Shown here: piece after piece, positions 10,956 to 23,243 of the stretch
Numbering within the stretch: the stretch's first letter is position 1
Layout of the letters: the number at the start of each line of letters is the position of its first letter
Source: Halichondria panicea
Lineage: Eukaryota; Porifera; Demospongiae; Suberitida; Halichondriidae
Reading direction: 5' to 3'
NCBI RefSeq assembly: GCF_963675165.1
Contig: NC_087389.1
Coordinates: 3,780,830 to 3,844,829, forward strand
DNA: 64,000 nucleotides
Translations under genes and position numbers: made by a program
Notes under the pieces: generated by a model
The model's database searches: none
Told to the model about the DNA's origin: nothing
What the model saw: only the letters and a program-made list of their open reading frames with translations

Positions 10956-11194
10956 CTGGTACTATACTTTACATGTACTAGGTCTAGTCAAAGTCTGGTC
11001 TAGTCTACGTCTGTGTTGGACACTGAGGTTAGTTACTATATCAATGATGTATGTATAGAGTGCATTGTTTACATTTATACACATACAGTAGTCATAAAGT
11101 CGTAAGCAATTGATTGCAAATTGGAAGGACGGCACTAAGAGTGTTCACCACTTTACGAGTTGCTGCTCCAAGACATCTGTTTTTGAGAGAGCGG

Positions 11195-12105
11195 ATGTAT
11201 ATCATATTAGAGATAGTTTGTAGGTCATGTGACCTGAATATACTTAAATGCTTTAACGAGATCTAGAGGTTGATTTCATTGTCCACAGGTGAACACAAGC
11301 AGTCCTGCCGACTTTTCACAACAATGCTGGGGATCCTGTTCCTTTGATAGCAACTAAGCATGGAGCACCGATAAAATACAGAAGGACGGAATCAGTCAAT
11401 TTCCAAGCAGATTCTAATTTTAAATCTTCAACCACTAAGATATACTTTCAGATTTGTTTCCCCTTTAGAAGATCCACGGCCAAGAAATGCATTGCGGTAT
11501 GAGAAAATTCTCCTCTCTTGAAACGAGATACAATCCACTGAGGGACTGATGTATACTAAACGCTGAGTGTTGAGACATGTATTCAAAAGAACGGGGAACA
11601 ACTTCATAGAACTTACGATCACTAGCGAATTCTGCTTGATAATCATCAACGTTTAAAGAGAATGTTCTAAGCTTTTTAAAATATATAAGTATACTAGCTC
11701 TACTTTAGCATCTTGATCTATTCCTAGCTCAGGTAGTGCATGGCGACCGTGAAACATTTCCAAGACAGTACAGTAAGAAGAGGCAGATTTTCGGGTGGCT
11801 AAAGGTGAACTTTTGATCAAATTTTCGACAGTTAAAATACTTTATTTAAAAATTTTTGGGCATGACTATGATCAATAGAAAAAATCCGAGTCCAAACCTA
11901 AGCCAAGATGATTTGCAAGTGACACCACATCTCGATCAGCTGTTTCACGGACAGCATCAACAATTCCGTTCAATCTGAGATTCGACCTTACTCAACGCCT
12001 TAAGCCGCTGTAATACTCGATCGTTACTAGTTGCTGCTCTGTACAAAAATTAAGACAGTATTCATCACCTCTGAAGCAGAATCTTTAGTCACATCTTCGA
12101 TGGCT
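11195..12105 (-). pseudogene. Pseudogene D1, N-terminal part, with a C-type fragment at its 5' end
   Basis: Continuation of D1 after the gene C segment. It matches gene A from the middle of the coding region to near residue 90 (blocks equivalent to PQWIVSRFKR, GNDFH and the RVLQRL region), with many frameshifts and with the first 80 codons missing. At 12052-12105 it switches to sequence matching gene C (7462-7515) that codes for EDVNKESASEV, a region that belongs some 240 codons further along. The pseudogene is therefore a composite. It ends about 190 bp from the B1 start, so the two are head to head. Confidence 0.75.
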
Positions 12106-12294
12106 AACAATTGTAAATTAAAACTATCTGGCACAATAAATACACAATGGACGCTGAATAAGGAAAAAAGCAAAATAACAAGACAATGTATGTCTATAAG
12201 GTGCTATAAACCTAAGTTTATTCATTACTACACATCAGGTGACTATTTCGGATAACATAAATTGTTAATACACATTTATTATATTAACATCGAA

Positions 12295-14033
12295 ATGGGA
12301 GTACCCAAGTTGAAGAAGTTTGTGTCCAGTAGCAAAGGATGGTACACAATACAAGTGTCAGGCAAAGTAGTCATCGATGGCAACTCACTCTGCTATAATC
12401 TGAACAAACAGCATGAGTGGAAGTTTGGAGGTGATTACAAAGACTTCTATGAAACGGTTACAGTGTACATTCAAGAGCTCAAGGCATTAGAAATAGAGCC
12501 GTACATTGTGGTGGATGGTATGGCTCACGATAACAGCAAGTATCAGACGTACATAGCGAGAAACGAAGAGCGTATCAACGGAATTGCTATCAGCCAATCC
12601 CTAGGCACAGCACCACACAACATTGTTCGTCCACTGTTCATACATACTGTGTTTCTTGATGCACTGAGAGACTTGAAGACAAATTTCTTCATAGCAGACG
12701 GAGAGGCAAATCAAGATATTGCATCCCTTGCCAATAGTTTATCTTGCCCTGCCCTGTTATCAGCGAAGATTCAGACTTCTTCATTTTCAACATTGAAGCT
12801 GGCTACATACCATTGACAGGTGGTGACCAACAAACACGAATTGAGTTTCAAAAGCCAGTCAAACGATTTCAGCATAAAGAATTCGATAAAAGCTTAAAAC
12901 TGAACGAAGAACAGCGGCTGTTCTTTCCTTTTATCCTAGGCAATGACTTCCATAAGGGTGTTTCACGGTCCTCACTGCAATTAACCTTCAGCACACCACT
13001 CCGCAACATCTCAAGAAAACTATCAATGCTAGATTTCAGCAATGCAACTTTGACACAATTCGTTTGTCCGAACCCCACAAGCCAGATGGAAAATATCAAA
13101 TTGTACTACAGAGGGGCAGCTCGATCATTTGATGACCTTGCATCTACCAGTTCACTTCTGGAGTTGTATCCACACACCCAGGAGTGGATCATGCAAGAGT
13201 ACAAGAATGGTAGGTTCATGGCTCCAATAATGAGTCTTGCAACTTGCCCTACTATGAAGCGGTGGCGACACACCATAGTGGTTGAAGATTTCAGCCAACA
13301 AAGCGCGTGGAAGGTTACAAAATTTGGAAGAAAATTTATCATTGGGGCTTTACTTGGTGACCAAGCAAACAAGCATCAGATAGTGACAACCGAAATTAAG
13401 CCACCATCACCTGACAACTCAAAACTTGCATTGGTGGACACCGAAGTCATCTTAGCTCCAAAGCACACCACAATTCTACCTGTGCCACTAAAAGATGTTC
13501 CACAAATGCCAGTCACCGTTCGCAAGGAGATAATGTATCGTGTGTTTCACTATACCGAGCCTGCTGAGTCGGACATTCCTGAGGGGCTACAGTTAGCCAT
13601 GATTGCAAGGTGCTGCTGGGTACGTAAAGTAGCTTGCGACAATACACACCTGATTCAGTCACTCGTATGCTGTATTCTAACCTGCTACGGCCATTTTCCA
13701 ATGACTGATCGAAGAGACGGATGTAAGTTAGCTCAACATGAGATTCTGTTTTTTCTACACTCCTATGCTCAGTGGCAGTGTCTACTACATCACGTTATCG
13801 CGTTTAACCAAGTTCTAAGCCACCCCTTTCCATACACAAGCCCTGCTAGGCTATTCTCTTCAAGTTTACTTCTACACTTCTACCAGCAGACCTCACAGGT
13901 CCTACAAGAAAAGATGGACACATTGGCAACGAGTATGCTACAAATAATTACAGAGAGCAAGTATTCTACTGAAAGTTTGAAAGATATTGAACTAGAGCCT
14001 TCGCAGACAAAGAAACGTCGCACTACATACTGA
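12295..14033 (+). pseudogene. Asteroid-like paralog B1, frameshifted
   Basis: Copy of gene B with the same ATG (MGVPKL) and stop as B2 and B3, but 1739 bp long where they have 1734. A 5-bp duplication (GCCCT repeated at 12746-12755) shifts the frame at about codon 152, just before the DSD metal-binding motif, so the product would end soon after. The 3' part is otherwise open to the normal stop (12744-14033 in the second frame). The metal ligand equivalent to D139 is also changed, the motif reading DGEAN. Both lesions fit relaxed selection. The truncated N-terminal product would lack D157, D159 and D216 and could not be a normal nuclease. Confidence 0.85.
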
Positions 14034-14066
14034 ACTATAAGTATATTACCGTAAGGTGACAGGTAT

Positions 14067-14943
14067 AATAATATAATAATTATATTATCATATTATCCTA
14101 TGGATACTGAAGATTATCACCAGTATCCATGGGATAATGCATTTATTGCTTGGCAACCAAAATGCAGGTTGAATCTGCGCATGCGCAACATGCGGTTGCT
14201 TTATCAACCAGAAGAATGCGTAGCAACAAAATTGAGTTCTCCCAGTTGAAGAAAAGAAAACAGCTAGAAAAGAAAACAGCTAGAAAGACAAAGAAATAAG
14301 ACTCTAGAACACTAAAGATTTTGTAGAGAACAGACAAGAAAAAAAGACAAGAAAAACGTTGACAACCAGCAACCCGTTTTGAAAATAGATAGTTCTGAAG
14401 GATAAACAGCATGTGCTTGCTTTCTATATCATGCTCCAGTGTATCAGAAGAGGAAACATGCACCGCTATAACTGAAGAAAAGTGTGACAACCGTTTTGAA
14501 GCAAAAACGATTTTATACAAGCCTGAACAGGCTTATATGGTGGTGCAGTACACTTCTACATGTGCAATACTCCACTCAAAGCACCCACTCCCAACTCTGA
14601 TGCCTGTTTGATGCATTAAATATGAACACTGACAACCTCCTGACCCTCAGCTTCACTGCAAAAAGAGCACAGAAGTGATACAGAGCATCAGAAAACAAGA
14701 AAAGAGACTAATAACATTGCAATGCATGATTATAAGTGTGTAAACTACGTTTTATTCCAAATAAGAATCACTTTTCCTAGTGTGCAATAACAAGTGTGCA
14801 ATAATACTTCCGGGTGTGCGATATGGAAAAATATCTGCACAGTCGGTGATGAGTTGCTTCCTGTGCAATTTGAATGTAAAACGCTGATGTCAGCACTTAT
14901 TAAAAAGCAATAAAGTTTAATATTAAATGCAACTTTAGAGTTT
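14067..14943. other. Unit 1-specific insertion after B1
   Basis: About 850 bp absent from units 2 and 3, where sequence runs straight from GACAGGTATTA to TTAAATGCGACTTT. It contains an inverted repeat ATGGATACTG / CAGTATCCAT (14100-14131) and A-rich blocks. The small open frame at 14411-14611 (+) has no recognisable domain. It is probably a decayed mobile element, but no ends were identified. Confidence 0.45.
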
Positions 14944-15714
14944 CAGTCTGCCCTAAGACCCCCAAGTTTTCAGTATTTGCAAGACAAGACAGGAAATACA
15001 TATCACAAGTATTTTAATGGTTTCATAAGGATGACATCACAAAAACATTGTTTTAATGAAATTCATAATTATATAATGAGATTCATAATGATCACCCTAC
15101 AACTCTGTCAGATGACTGGATTGAGATAGTGTGAACAGCTTGCACAAACTCTCAAAGTTAGCTCATTCTGAATAATCTCTGTGGTTGGTGGAACTCATGG
15201 CTGCATATCTCCAGATGTGAATGGAACCAGAGACTGCCTAAAGGATCAACTAGTGCATCTGATGCATGTGCATGCTTAGCAGCAAGCTAGAAGGCTTGAA
15301 GTCATTCATGAAGTGTTCTATGCTATTGCCAAGTTGTGTATTTATTTCAAAGTTTGTGTAACTGCTTTGCAAACACCATTCATTTGTATGGCATTTACCT
15401 TGAATATGTTGTAATTTAGATCCTTTTGATTTGATCAACCAATTTTTAGCTTGCTACGTTGATGGTGAACAGCTTGCTCAAACTCTCGAACTTTCCGCAA
15501 TCGTTTTCACAACTTAATGCCAGTTTGACCCAAATTCATATTTTAAAGTGTTTATCGTATGTTAAACTGTCTTCTTATTACATATTTCAACTTAGATAGC
15601 TCTAAAAACCTTTACTTTTATCAGAAACAAAGAAAAACTGTTCTCATTAATATATTCATGAGGCAACTTGTAGCACTTCCTGTCTTACAACATTTGGGGT
15701 CTTAGGGCAGACTG
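14944..15714. mobile_element. 771-bp DNA transposon derivative, CAGTCTGCCCTAAGACCCC ends
   Basis: A perfect 19-bp inverted end, CAGTCTGCCCTAAGACCCC, occurs at both borders, with a similar subterminal AAGACAGGAA word on each side. Units 2 and 3 have the empty site (GAGTTTTATAC), implying only a TTT duplication. An internal direct repeat, GTGAACAGCTTGC, lies at about 15131 and 15466. There is no transposase frame. It is specific to unit 1. Confidence 0.75.
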
Positions 15715-16212
15715 TTTTATACTGACCATTATCCGTGAATTCAAATTTTACAGTTTCCTCTCATTTGCTAACATCACATGCAGTAAATGTTAATACAATT
15801 ATAGAGTGCACATAATAATGCAATAGTGTACATCGAAATTTTAATTGAAATACATTGAAGATCATAAATGCACTAAAAACATAGTGATTCAGTATCGTTA
15901 TGCATACAAGCAACAAAGTCACGCCACAGTGAAAGCAAAATTAAGATCGATACAATCCATGCACAATGAAATGCAAAAAATCGGTCACACCGATTAAAGT
16001 GTTTATGTGGTAATATTTCTCTTCACCACCAGCTCCAAGCCTAGAGTCAAAATGCAAGATTCCACAATTACACCATCATGCACAAACCTGTTAATATATA
16101 CAGCATTTTATTAGACATCTGTTCATCTCCTTCGGGAAAATGTATTCCGACTCAAATGCATGGTCATAATTATATGAACAGAGCCATATATTATATAATT
16201 ATTATACCAACA

Positions 16213-17150
16213 GAAGGAACAGTTGTTGATCACAACACCATGCACGAAAGAAAATTTACGGAACTAACTGTTCATCTCAACAACACCGACTGAGGAAGAA
16301 ATAACTACTAATCGAAAAATCTATCTCACAGCTCAAAGAAAGAATCGAAGTATTGCAGGATCTCTCGAAGCCTTCGCTGAATATCTACCGTAGACAATCG
16401 AATCAAAGTATTGCAGGATCTCTCGAAGCCTTCGCTGAATATCTACCGTAGACAATCAACAAAAGAATCAAAGTATTGCAGGATCTCTCTAAGCCTTCGC
16501 TGAATATCTACCGTAGACAATCAACAAATCTCGACTGTGCATGGTATAGAGATTTTATCAATATGAATAATAAATATAATTATACTATTCATGCACTCCT
16601 GATTATAGCAACTGTTTTTAAATGTACCTGCAGGTGTAACAGTTGTTGATCACAACACCACGAAAGAAGATTTCAGAGCTGACACGTATCGAGCTGTCTG
16701 TTCATTTCAACAACACGAAAGAAGAGCACATCAATCAACAAATATCGACTGGGGCACAAAGTTCAGAGTTCATAATTATAATCATATATTACTATCAACG
16801 TAAATCTCTCTGCAAAGTCATATCATATCCCTGTAAAGCCAGTTGTTGATCACATGCAACAAGACGTTCACCGGCATAGAGTTCCTTATATCAAATACAT
16901 ATAGATGCTCTGCACCCAAATATCAACATAGCCTTAGCTTGCGACTTCAGTCTTTACATTACGTTTGCTTGCTTGAACAGAGCCACACACATACCTGCCA
17001 TCACGAAAAACCAGCTGTTGATTGCAACACCACGAAAGAAGATTTCACAGCTGACAAAGCTATCAGCTCATCTCAACAACACGAAAGAAAAAAGTTCACC
17101 GTTGACAATCAAAATGCATAACTCGACTGTGGCATAGAGTTCATTTATAC
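16213..17150. repeat. Degenerate repeats built on GTTGTTGATCACAACACCAC
   Basis: Three to four diverged copies of a roughly 200-bp module occur near 16220, 16640, 16840 and 17010. Each has GTTGTTGATCACAAC, ACCACGAAAGAA, then CATCTCAACAACACGAAAGA, and often GACTGTGCATGGCATAGAG. The module recurs in units 2 and 3. No confident protein is encoded; open frames come from the repeats lacking stops in one phase. It lies between the 3' ends of B1 and exportin-5. Confidence 0.6.
16343..16529. repeat. Three tandem copies of a 58-65-bp sequence
   Basis: AGTATTGCAGGATCTCTC followed by GAAGCCTTCGCTGAATATC and TACCGTAGACAATC occurs three times in unit 1 (starting 16343, 16401, 16466) but once in units 2 (near 34608) and 3 (near 52580). 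This is a copy-number change between units. Confidence 0.85.
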
Positions 17151-17639
17151 TTTGATATGATTGCAGATTGCAGACGGACAGATCTTCACAAAATTTCTTG
17201 ATAGAGCTAAATATCGTTCGACAAAATCATCAAACAGCACTCACTAAAGTTCTTTCGCAATAGCTAGTGTAAATTAAACTATTATAGCTACATATAGAGA
17301 CAGTCACGGTGGCTAATCCACATACAAGATTTTTACTTATGCTAGCAGCTAGGACATGTATGTGAGTAGCTAGCTACACACATACATGTCCAACTTAACT
17401 GGCATGGTCACTTTATGTTGAAATGAAACCAAGCGCGAAGGATCACATGAGCTAGTGTGTGGGATTTGATATCATAGAGATCTCCACGATAATTGCATTG
17501 CACCAGTTGACAAAAGGAACCACAGCATGTCCGGCCTGATCGCGAGCAACGTGCCATGCACATGCATGCACAGTGCAAGGTACTCTCAATACTCATGGTA
17601 AGAGAATAAAGTTACCATTATATATATCATAGTTTTGGA

Positions 17640-17696
17640 GACTCTATAATTATATACAGACTCTATAATTATATACAGACTCTATAATTATATACA
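17640..17696. repeat. Three tandem copies of a 19-bp AT-rich repeat
   Basis: GACTCTATAATTATATACA occurs three times here and in unit 3 (53718), but once in unit 2 (near 35752). Confidence 0.9.
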
Positions 17697-18685
17697 AGGT
17701 ATAGCTGTACATAGTGTGAGTACACTATGTAAGAGTCAAAATAAATAACTTGGGTGCATTATAATTATGCTTCAACACTGCATGCACAAGTCGAATGTTT
17801 TATGCCGACTGCACTGCATGCAATAACATTACAGGTTACATATTTTTTATGACGTTATAATTATAAGCTTGTATGAAGTTAGATATAATCATGCAATTCA
17901 CTATCTCAATTCCTCAAAGGTGACTTGCATGCTTGTACGTGACTACAATCAACCAAAGTATGTCTGGAGACAGCTTATCAGAGGTCCTGTGTCAACTATA
18001 ATATTATTACTCGATCTGCGGCATAGTCCATGAGTCACATGAAGCACAACAATTCCAACCACATCAATTTCAACACAATTCACATACTGTACATCTTAAT
18101 GCCTATATATATAATAAGCAACTAAAAACTTGGATTAAAATCACTTAGTGGGACAATCGCTTCAAGTGCATTGGTTCACATACCAACGTTATAGCAGCAC
18201 AAGCAAGGAGTAGAGAATAAGTAGTCACTACGTCCCAACTAAATTCGGACATATAGTGCTACGTAAAGCAAATGCATATTCACCTTGCCCAGGTTCAAGT
18301 TTCTTCTGGACCATCTGCTCAGTGACGGTGAGAGCTTCACTTATATGTAATGTACATTTGCAAGTTAGTGCTGCACATACAATACAGTAAGCTTCATGTA
18401 CAATACAATTACCACACAGTTAGGGTTTAGATAAACAGTATGCTTACTCGCAAAGAAGAGCATAAAGTCATCCGCCCCATCAAAGTCCAGACGGGAATAC
18501 TCTGAACTGACATGGTCGTACACATCAGGGTCACCCACCTACAATACATGCAGGGCAAGCACAAGAGTTATATCAGTATAATTATATGTGAGCAGTTCTA
18601 TAACTTTGTGATAATCCAGTGGCATATATGATTAGTAGGCATGGGAAAAAGGGGCTGGTGCAGTATTAAAAACTTGGGGTGTCCA

Positions 18686-18992
18686 TAGTCTCGAATACCA
18701 GCCGGTTCTCATTGTAGCGTGGGAGGGAGAGAACCGTCTGGTTACTCTGGGCATACTTTTCTGTCCTCGGACGGAATGTTGGTAGAGTATATTCATTGGA
18801 GCCTTACCCGCAAGAATGTAACATAGCTTTCAAGAATATAACAGTTTTATTTAGTGCGCACTAAATTGTGGGTTATTATCACGTGATTAACAGGATGATC
18901 ACATTCCTGACTGACAGAACGCTCCGCCCAGAGTAACCAGACGGTTCTCTCCCTCCCACGCTACAATGAGAACCGGCTGGTATTCGAGACTA
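18686..18992. mobile_element. Foldback MITE, 67-bp inverted ends, 9-bp target duplication
   Basis: Perfect 67-bp inverted ends (starting TAGTCTCGAATACCAGCCGG) enclose a 170-bp interior. GGGTGTCCA flanks both sides, a 9-bp target duplication as made by Mutator-like elements. It lies in exportin-5 intron 10. Units 2 and 3 carry it at the same site. Confidence 0.85.
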
Positions 18993-21547
18993 GGGTGTCC
19001 ACATTTGGTGCCATTATCGAATTGTATGAAATCTTTGGAAAAGCCCCCAAAATAAGTGCACTACCTGCTTTCATTGTTTCAATGACACACGTTTTAATGA
19101 CAGTAGGGCTGACTTTGAAAGTTGAAGATAAAATCAACTATAGTATCTTAGCAACATGCACAATGAGATAAAACCTCTGCCAACCAAGCCCATGGCCAGC
19201 AGCACTGGCTTCCGCACATGCACAGGTGCTGATGAGGTCAACAAGATATCATACCACTGATCATACCACTGATCACTATGGTATGCAGGTAAAGGACACA
19301 ACAACAGATAATATGGCGGAAACTTGGTGAGGGATAAACATTATTGAGAAAATTAAGCTTTTTAAATCAAAAAATATGGCTATCAACAGTTTGCAAAATG
19401 TTCATTGTATGAATTAATGCTTGATTTTCTCGAATGTTTCTCCCTCACAAAGCTTCCCGTGCTGACCTTGAGCAGTTTCTGTCGGGCTATTGTGAGGAGG
19501 TGTGTGAGGTGGTCCTTGAACACTGGGTGGTCCTTCAGGTGATTGTGGGAGAGGAACGTGATCCACACATCAGCTGACGTCAGGCTCAGCAGCTGCATGT
19601 GTAAGCGGGAGGAATGAAGTTGCGTCAAAACTGTACAGGATGCTTGTTTTTAGACTAAAGTTGCAGTATGCCACTATGTTAGCGGATGCAAAATATTGTA
19701 TAGTGGAACCCCTTTTAAAAGGCCACCAATGAAAAAGGCCAACTGTAATACAGGCACCAGTTGTGTATACAAAACAACCCTCAACAAAGGCTACTTCCAC
19801 TCACAACAGCAAAAAGTGTACTACAAAAGCCAATGTACACCTTAGATTCAGTGTATGAAAGTAACTAGGCATAAATATATAATGCTACATGCACAATGAC
19901 AGCGCTAGCTACCTGGCTGTCGTGCTTAGTGAACTCAGCCACAACCTGGAGGTACAGTTCCAGAGCCTCCGGAGGCTTGAATGTCAGAGAGTATGTCTGC
20001 AGGGACAAGAAACAAGGGCCTGATAACAGACACACAACCATCATTGATACCACACAGATAACATTCCAGCGTATAAAGACTGACTGCACAACACTGAAAA
20101 AACATAACAGTAATCAGATGTCCACCTGTCCACATAATGTACATATATGGCTACAAAGGTTGATAAGGGAATATTGTAGGGTTAGGTTTGCTATTGATAA
20201 GAAAGCTGTTTTTGAGCAAGCCCAATATTAACAGTGCCCCAGTCTCACAGGAGCTGTTTGAGCTAGTGCAGCCTCACATTACTGACAGAGTAATTAATAC
20301 TAAGAGTTTAAGCCTGACTATGTGGTACAATAGTGACTTTGGCTGGAGTGGTGGTCTGTGCACTGCACATGAGGGCAGATCCCTGCACTCACCCAGAGCA
20401 GTGCCAGCTGAGAGGTGCCCAAGTGGACCAGGACTTGACACACCCTCTTCAGGAACACGTATTGCTCCTCCACCACACCTTGCGAGTTGGCCAGTCTGCA
20501 AACACAGATATGTACTAAATAATAGTTTACATGCCTTCACTATACAAAAGAGTACATTGACCTTCAAGGTCACACATGTACTTTGTCATACGACAAGACA
20601 AGCTTCGAATTCGTTAACACTAAGCTGCAATGCTAAAGATAAGATTACTATTATACACATATGAATGTTTGAGGGAATGAAAGTGGCAGCAATATGCATT
20701 CTATACATAATTGTACCAGCCCAAAAAAAGTAAAAGATTACCACATGATGTAATGTCCTTCAAACCTTACACCTTACATTGAAGCAGCCATGATTCCATT
20801 GAGAGCTTCAGTGGAGAGAAGAAATGAGAGAATTGTGGTCCTGTCTCCCTCTGTCTTGCGAACATCACCCTGAAATCAAGTTAACACTACTTAACTACCA
20901 TTGTGTAGTCAAAGAACATGTGCTTGATCGAAAGCAAAATAATACGTACTTTTCTGGAGAGGATAGGCAGTAGACACTCACAGGCGACCGTCTTAAGTTC
21001 CTCCACCCCTATGAGGTTGTAGAGGAGCTTAATAAGCTTGGCGTCCTCCATCAGGAGGGTGGGAAACTCCACCCACTCCACAAAGCTGACTATCGTGCTC
21101 AGGGCAGTTTGACAAAGGGGCTCCGACAGAGGAGACTGGGGGATAATAGGTAAATAGTAAGGTAAAAGAGAATGGACGAGTGCAACAGTCACGCTGTGAT
21201 TTTTTTGGCTTAGTTGAAAATAGGTAAAGATCACTTCGCATAAAAGCTAAATTCAGTATACTAGATAATACCTCTAAGTTGCTAATGAGAAAAGTGAAGA
21301 CTGTCTGAGACTGCTGGTTGAGGGCAGCTGCCATCTCCCTCTTACGCCCTGAGGTCATGCCAGACTCGTACCCGTGGATGTCCTCAGCCAGACGACAAAA
21401 TATTAGCAACACCAGCTCCACCTGGGTGGACTGGGAGGGGAGAGGTGTGACAGCATGCAAGGACTGTACTTGAAGTGGTGGCATAATAGTACGCCTAATA
21501 ATTATACATATTGTATAAGTAGCGAGAAACCATTGAAGTTAGACCAA

Positions 21548-21708
21548 TATCGTATAGCGGGTAATTTTGGTCGACAAGCTGACTTCCTTTTCCCCACGAA
21601 AACGTAAAGTGTGATTCACCGCAACGCAGTGCAGGCAATGCAATTTTTTACTTAAGAAAATTAGTGAAACGAATTTTTTACCCCATGAAAATTACCCGCT
21701 ATACGGTA
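21548..21708. mobile_element. MITE with CGTATAGCGGGTAATTTT ends, exportin-5 intron 4
   Basis: The left end TATCGTATAGCGGGTAATTT is the near inverse of the right end AAAATTACCCGCTATACGGTA, read without its first base. It is 161 bp and noncoding. The same insertion is at 39682-39842 and 57613-57773. Confidence 0.75.
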
Positions 21709-23022
21709 CTTAAATGGAAGCTGTTAATTGGCTAAAACAAACTGTGTACATAATTTTAGTGTGCTAGTGTAACATCACATTTCTCCCCTACACCCATACA
21801 CACAACAGAATCACTACAATTTCAGTGCATAAAGCAATAATTATACGAGTGTAAAGACTAAAGATTATCTTACCCCACACTTTGAGACAGTCCCCAAGTC
21901 AGTGATAAACGAATCCCATCTCTGCGGCCACATCTTTTTGGCTGTTTCCACGGTGACCCTAGCCAGAGCCTCCTTAACGAAAGTGGGCTCTTGATCATAA
22001 GGAAGGAGTTTCTGCAGCATGAAAGAGAAGGAGTTGTAGTGCAGTTGAGAAGCACTGACATGATATAATTAGAGTAAAACATCAGCTAGGACTGCATGGA
22101 TACAACACACAATGTTGCAGGAGCGTAGCCATCATTTTTTGAAGGGGACAAAAAGCGGTCGTAAAGTGACTGTTTACCAGCCGCGCAGCACCAGAAATGT
22201 TGACAGGAAGCCATGCTTCTTAATATGATGTCATAATTTACTTATATACCTAGTTGGGTGTGGCCCGATGTTCTATTTGCGCAGGCTAAGAACGAGAGCT
22301 AGTCTATAGATTTCGACCAGAATAGCTCACAGTTTAGAGACTACATGTAAATCGTTTTACTTGCCACTAGCTAGCTAACTGCAGCCATACTTGGACCTGT
22401 GGATTATCCCCATACTTGCAAGTCTTACTTACCCAGACATCCAATCAGTGGTTCAGCCATACATCTGAGTATCCCTTAAATTACCTGGGATCTTCCCCTA
22501 ATGTGCATGCATGTATCCAAGTTACCTAGACCATCCGGCTTCCCGCATGGTCTGTCCATGCACCTATAGCCCTTGCGTCTGTACCAAAAGTTATCCAAAC
22601 CATCCAGGATCTTCCTGGACTATTCTACCCTGACTACAGTAAGACAAGGAAGAAAAGGGGGTGCTCAGCTAGATAAAACTAGAGCACTAAAGTGCAAACC
22701 CTCAGCTGGTGACATGATAATACAGAAACCAGAGGAGTGATAATGATGCAGTGCATGTAGCATGTATGACTAGTACAGCAACTCAAGGAGCAATAAAACT
22801 AAACTAACAACTGAGGCACGCACTGTGGACTGGGATCACAGCAAAGAAGCCTGGAGTCTTAGACTTAGAGAAGTATGGCTCCTGCCAGGCTGGAGAGTAG
22901 GATCCAGAGCTAGCTAAGAATCAGTCAACAGCAGCAACAACAACCAACCCAGGCCAGTCACAATTCTACTTTGACCCTATTCAATTGTTCCTGGTACGGA
23001 TCACTTCAGCAGCAAATACCTA

Positions 23023-23243
23023 TACCGTACGGGTAGAAAATTTCGAGGGTGTAAATTTTCGTGCAATTCAATATTCTGTCTTATTTGGAAAATTTCGCGG
23101 GTAGTAAATTTCGTGGAGTTAGGGTGTGTCACTATCTCGCATGCGTAAACAAAGCCTTTCGCGGGTTTTAATTTTCGTGTTCTGCAGCCACCCACGAAAA
23201 ACGCGAAATTAAAAACACCTCGAAATTTTCTACCCGTACGGTA
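23023..23243. mobile_element. MITE with TACCGTACGGGTAGAAAATT ends, exportin-5 intron 3
   Basis: The left end TACCGTACGGGTAGAAAATT continues as TCGAGGGTG and is matched in inverse at the right border. The interior repeats the word AAATTTCG / CGAAATT. It is 221 bp. The same insertion is at 41166-41386 and 59088-59308. The minus-strand open frame over it is a by-product. Confidence 0.8.

Noticed and set aside
12262-12294. Longer start for the B genes (and equivalents for A and C)
   Set aside because: The extra codons begin with TTG or other non-ATG triplets; the MGVPKL, MGIRTL and MGIPKL starts are the family-typical N-termini.
16343-16529. Possible CRISPR-like direct repeats
   Set aside because: Three head-to-tail copies with no unique spacers in a eukaryotic genome; a simple tandem repeat.
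17408-17596. Missing exportin-5 exon 13 in the spacer
   Set aside because: The open frame has no resemblance to the exportin-5 region that should follow and lacks good splice borders.
19896-20664. Plus-strand open frames over exportin-5 (111, 158 and 163 codons)
   Set aside because: They are antisense shadows of exons 8 and 9; the minus strand gives exportin-5 with correct splice borders.
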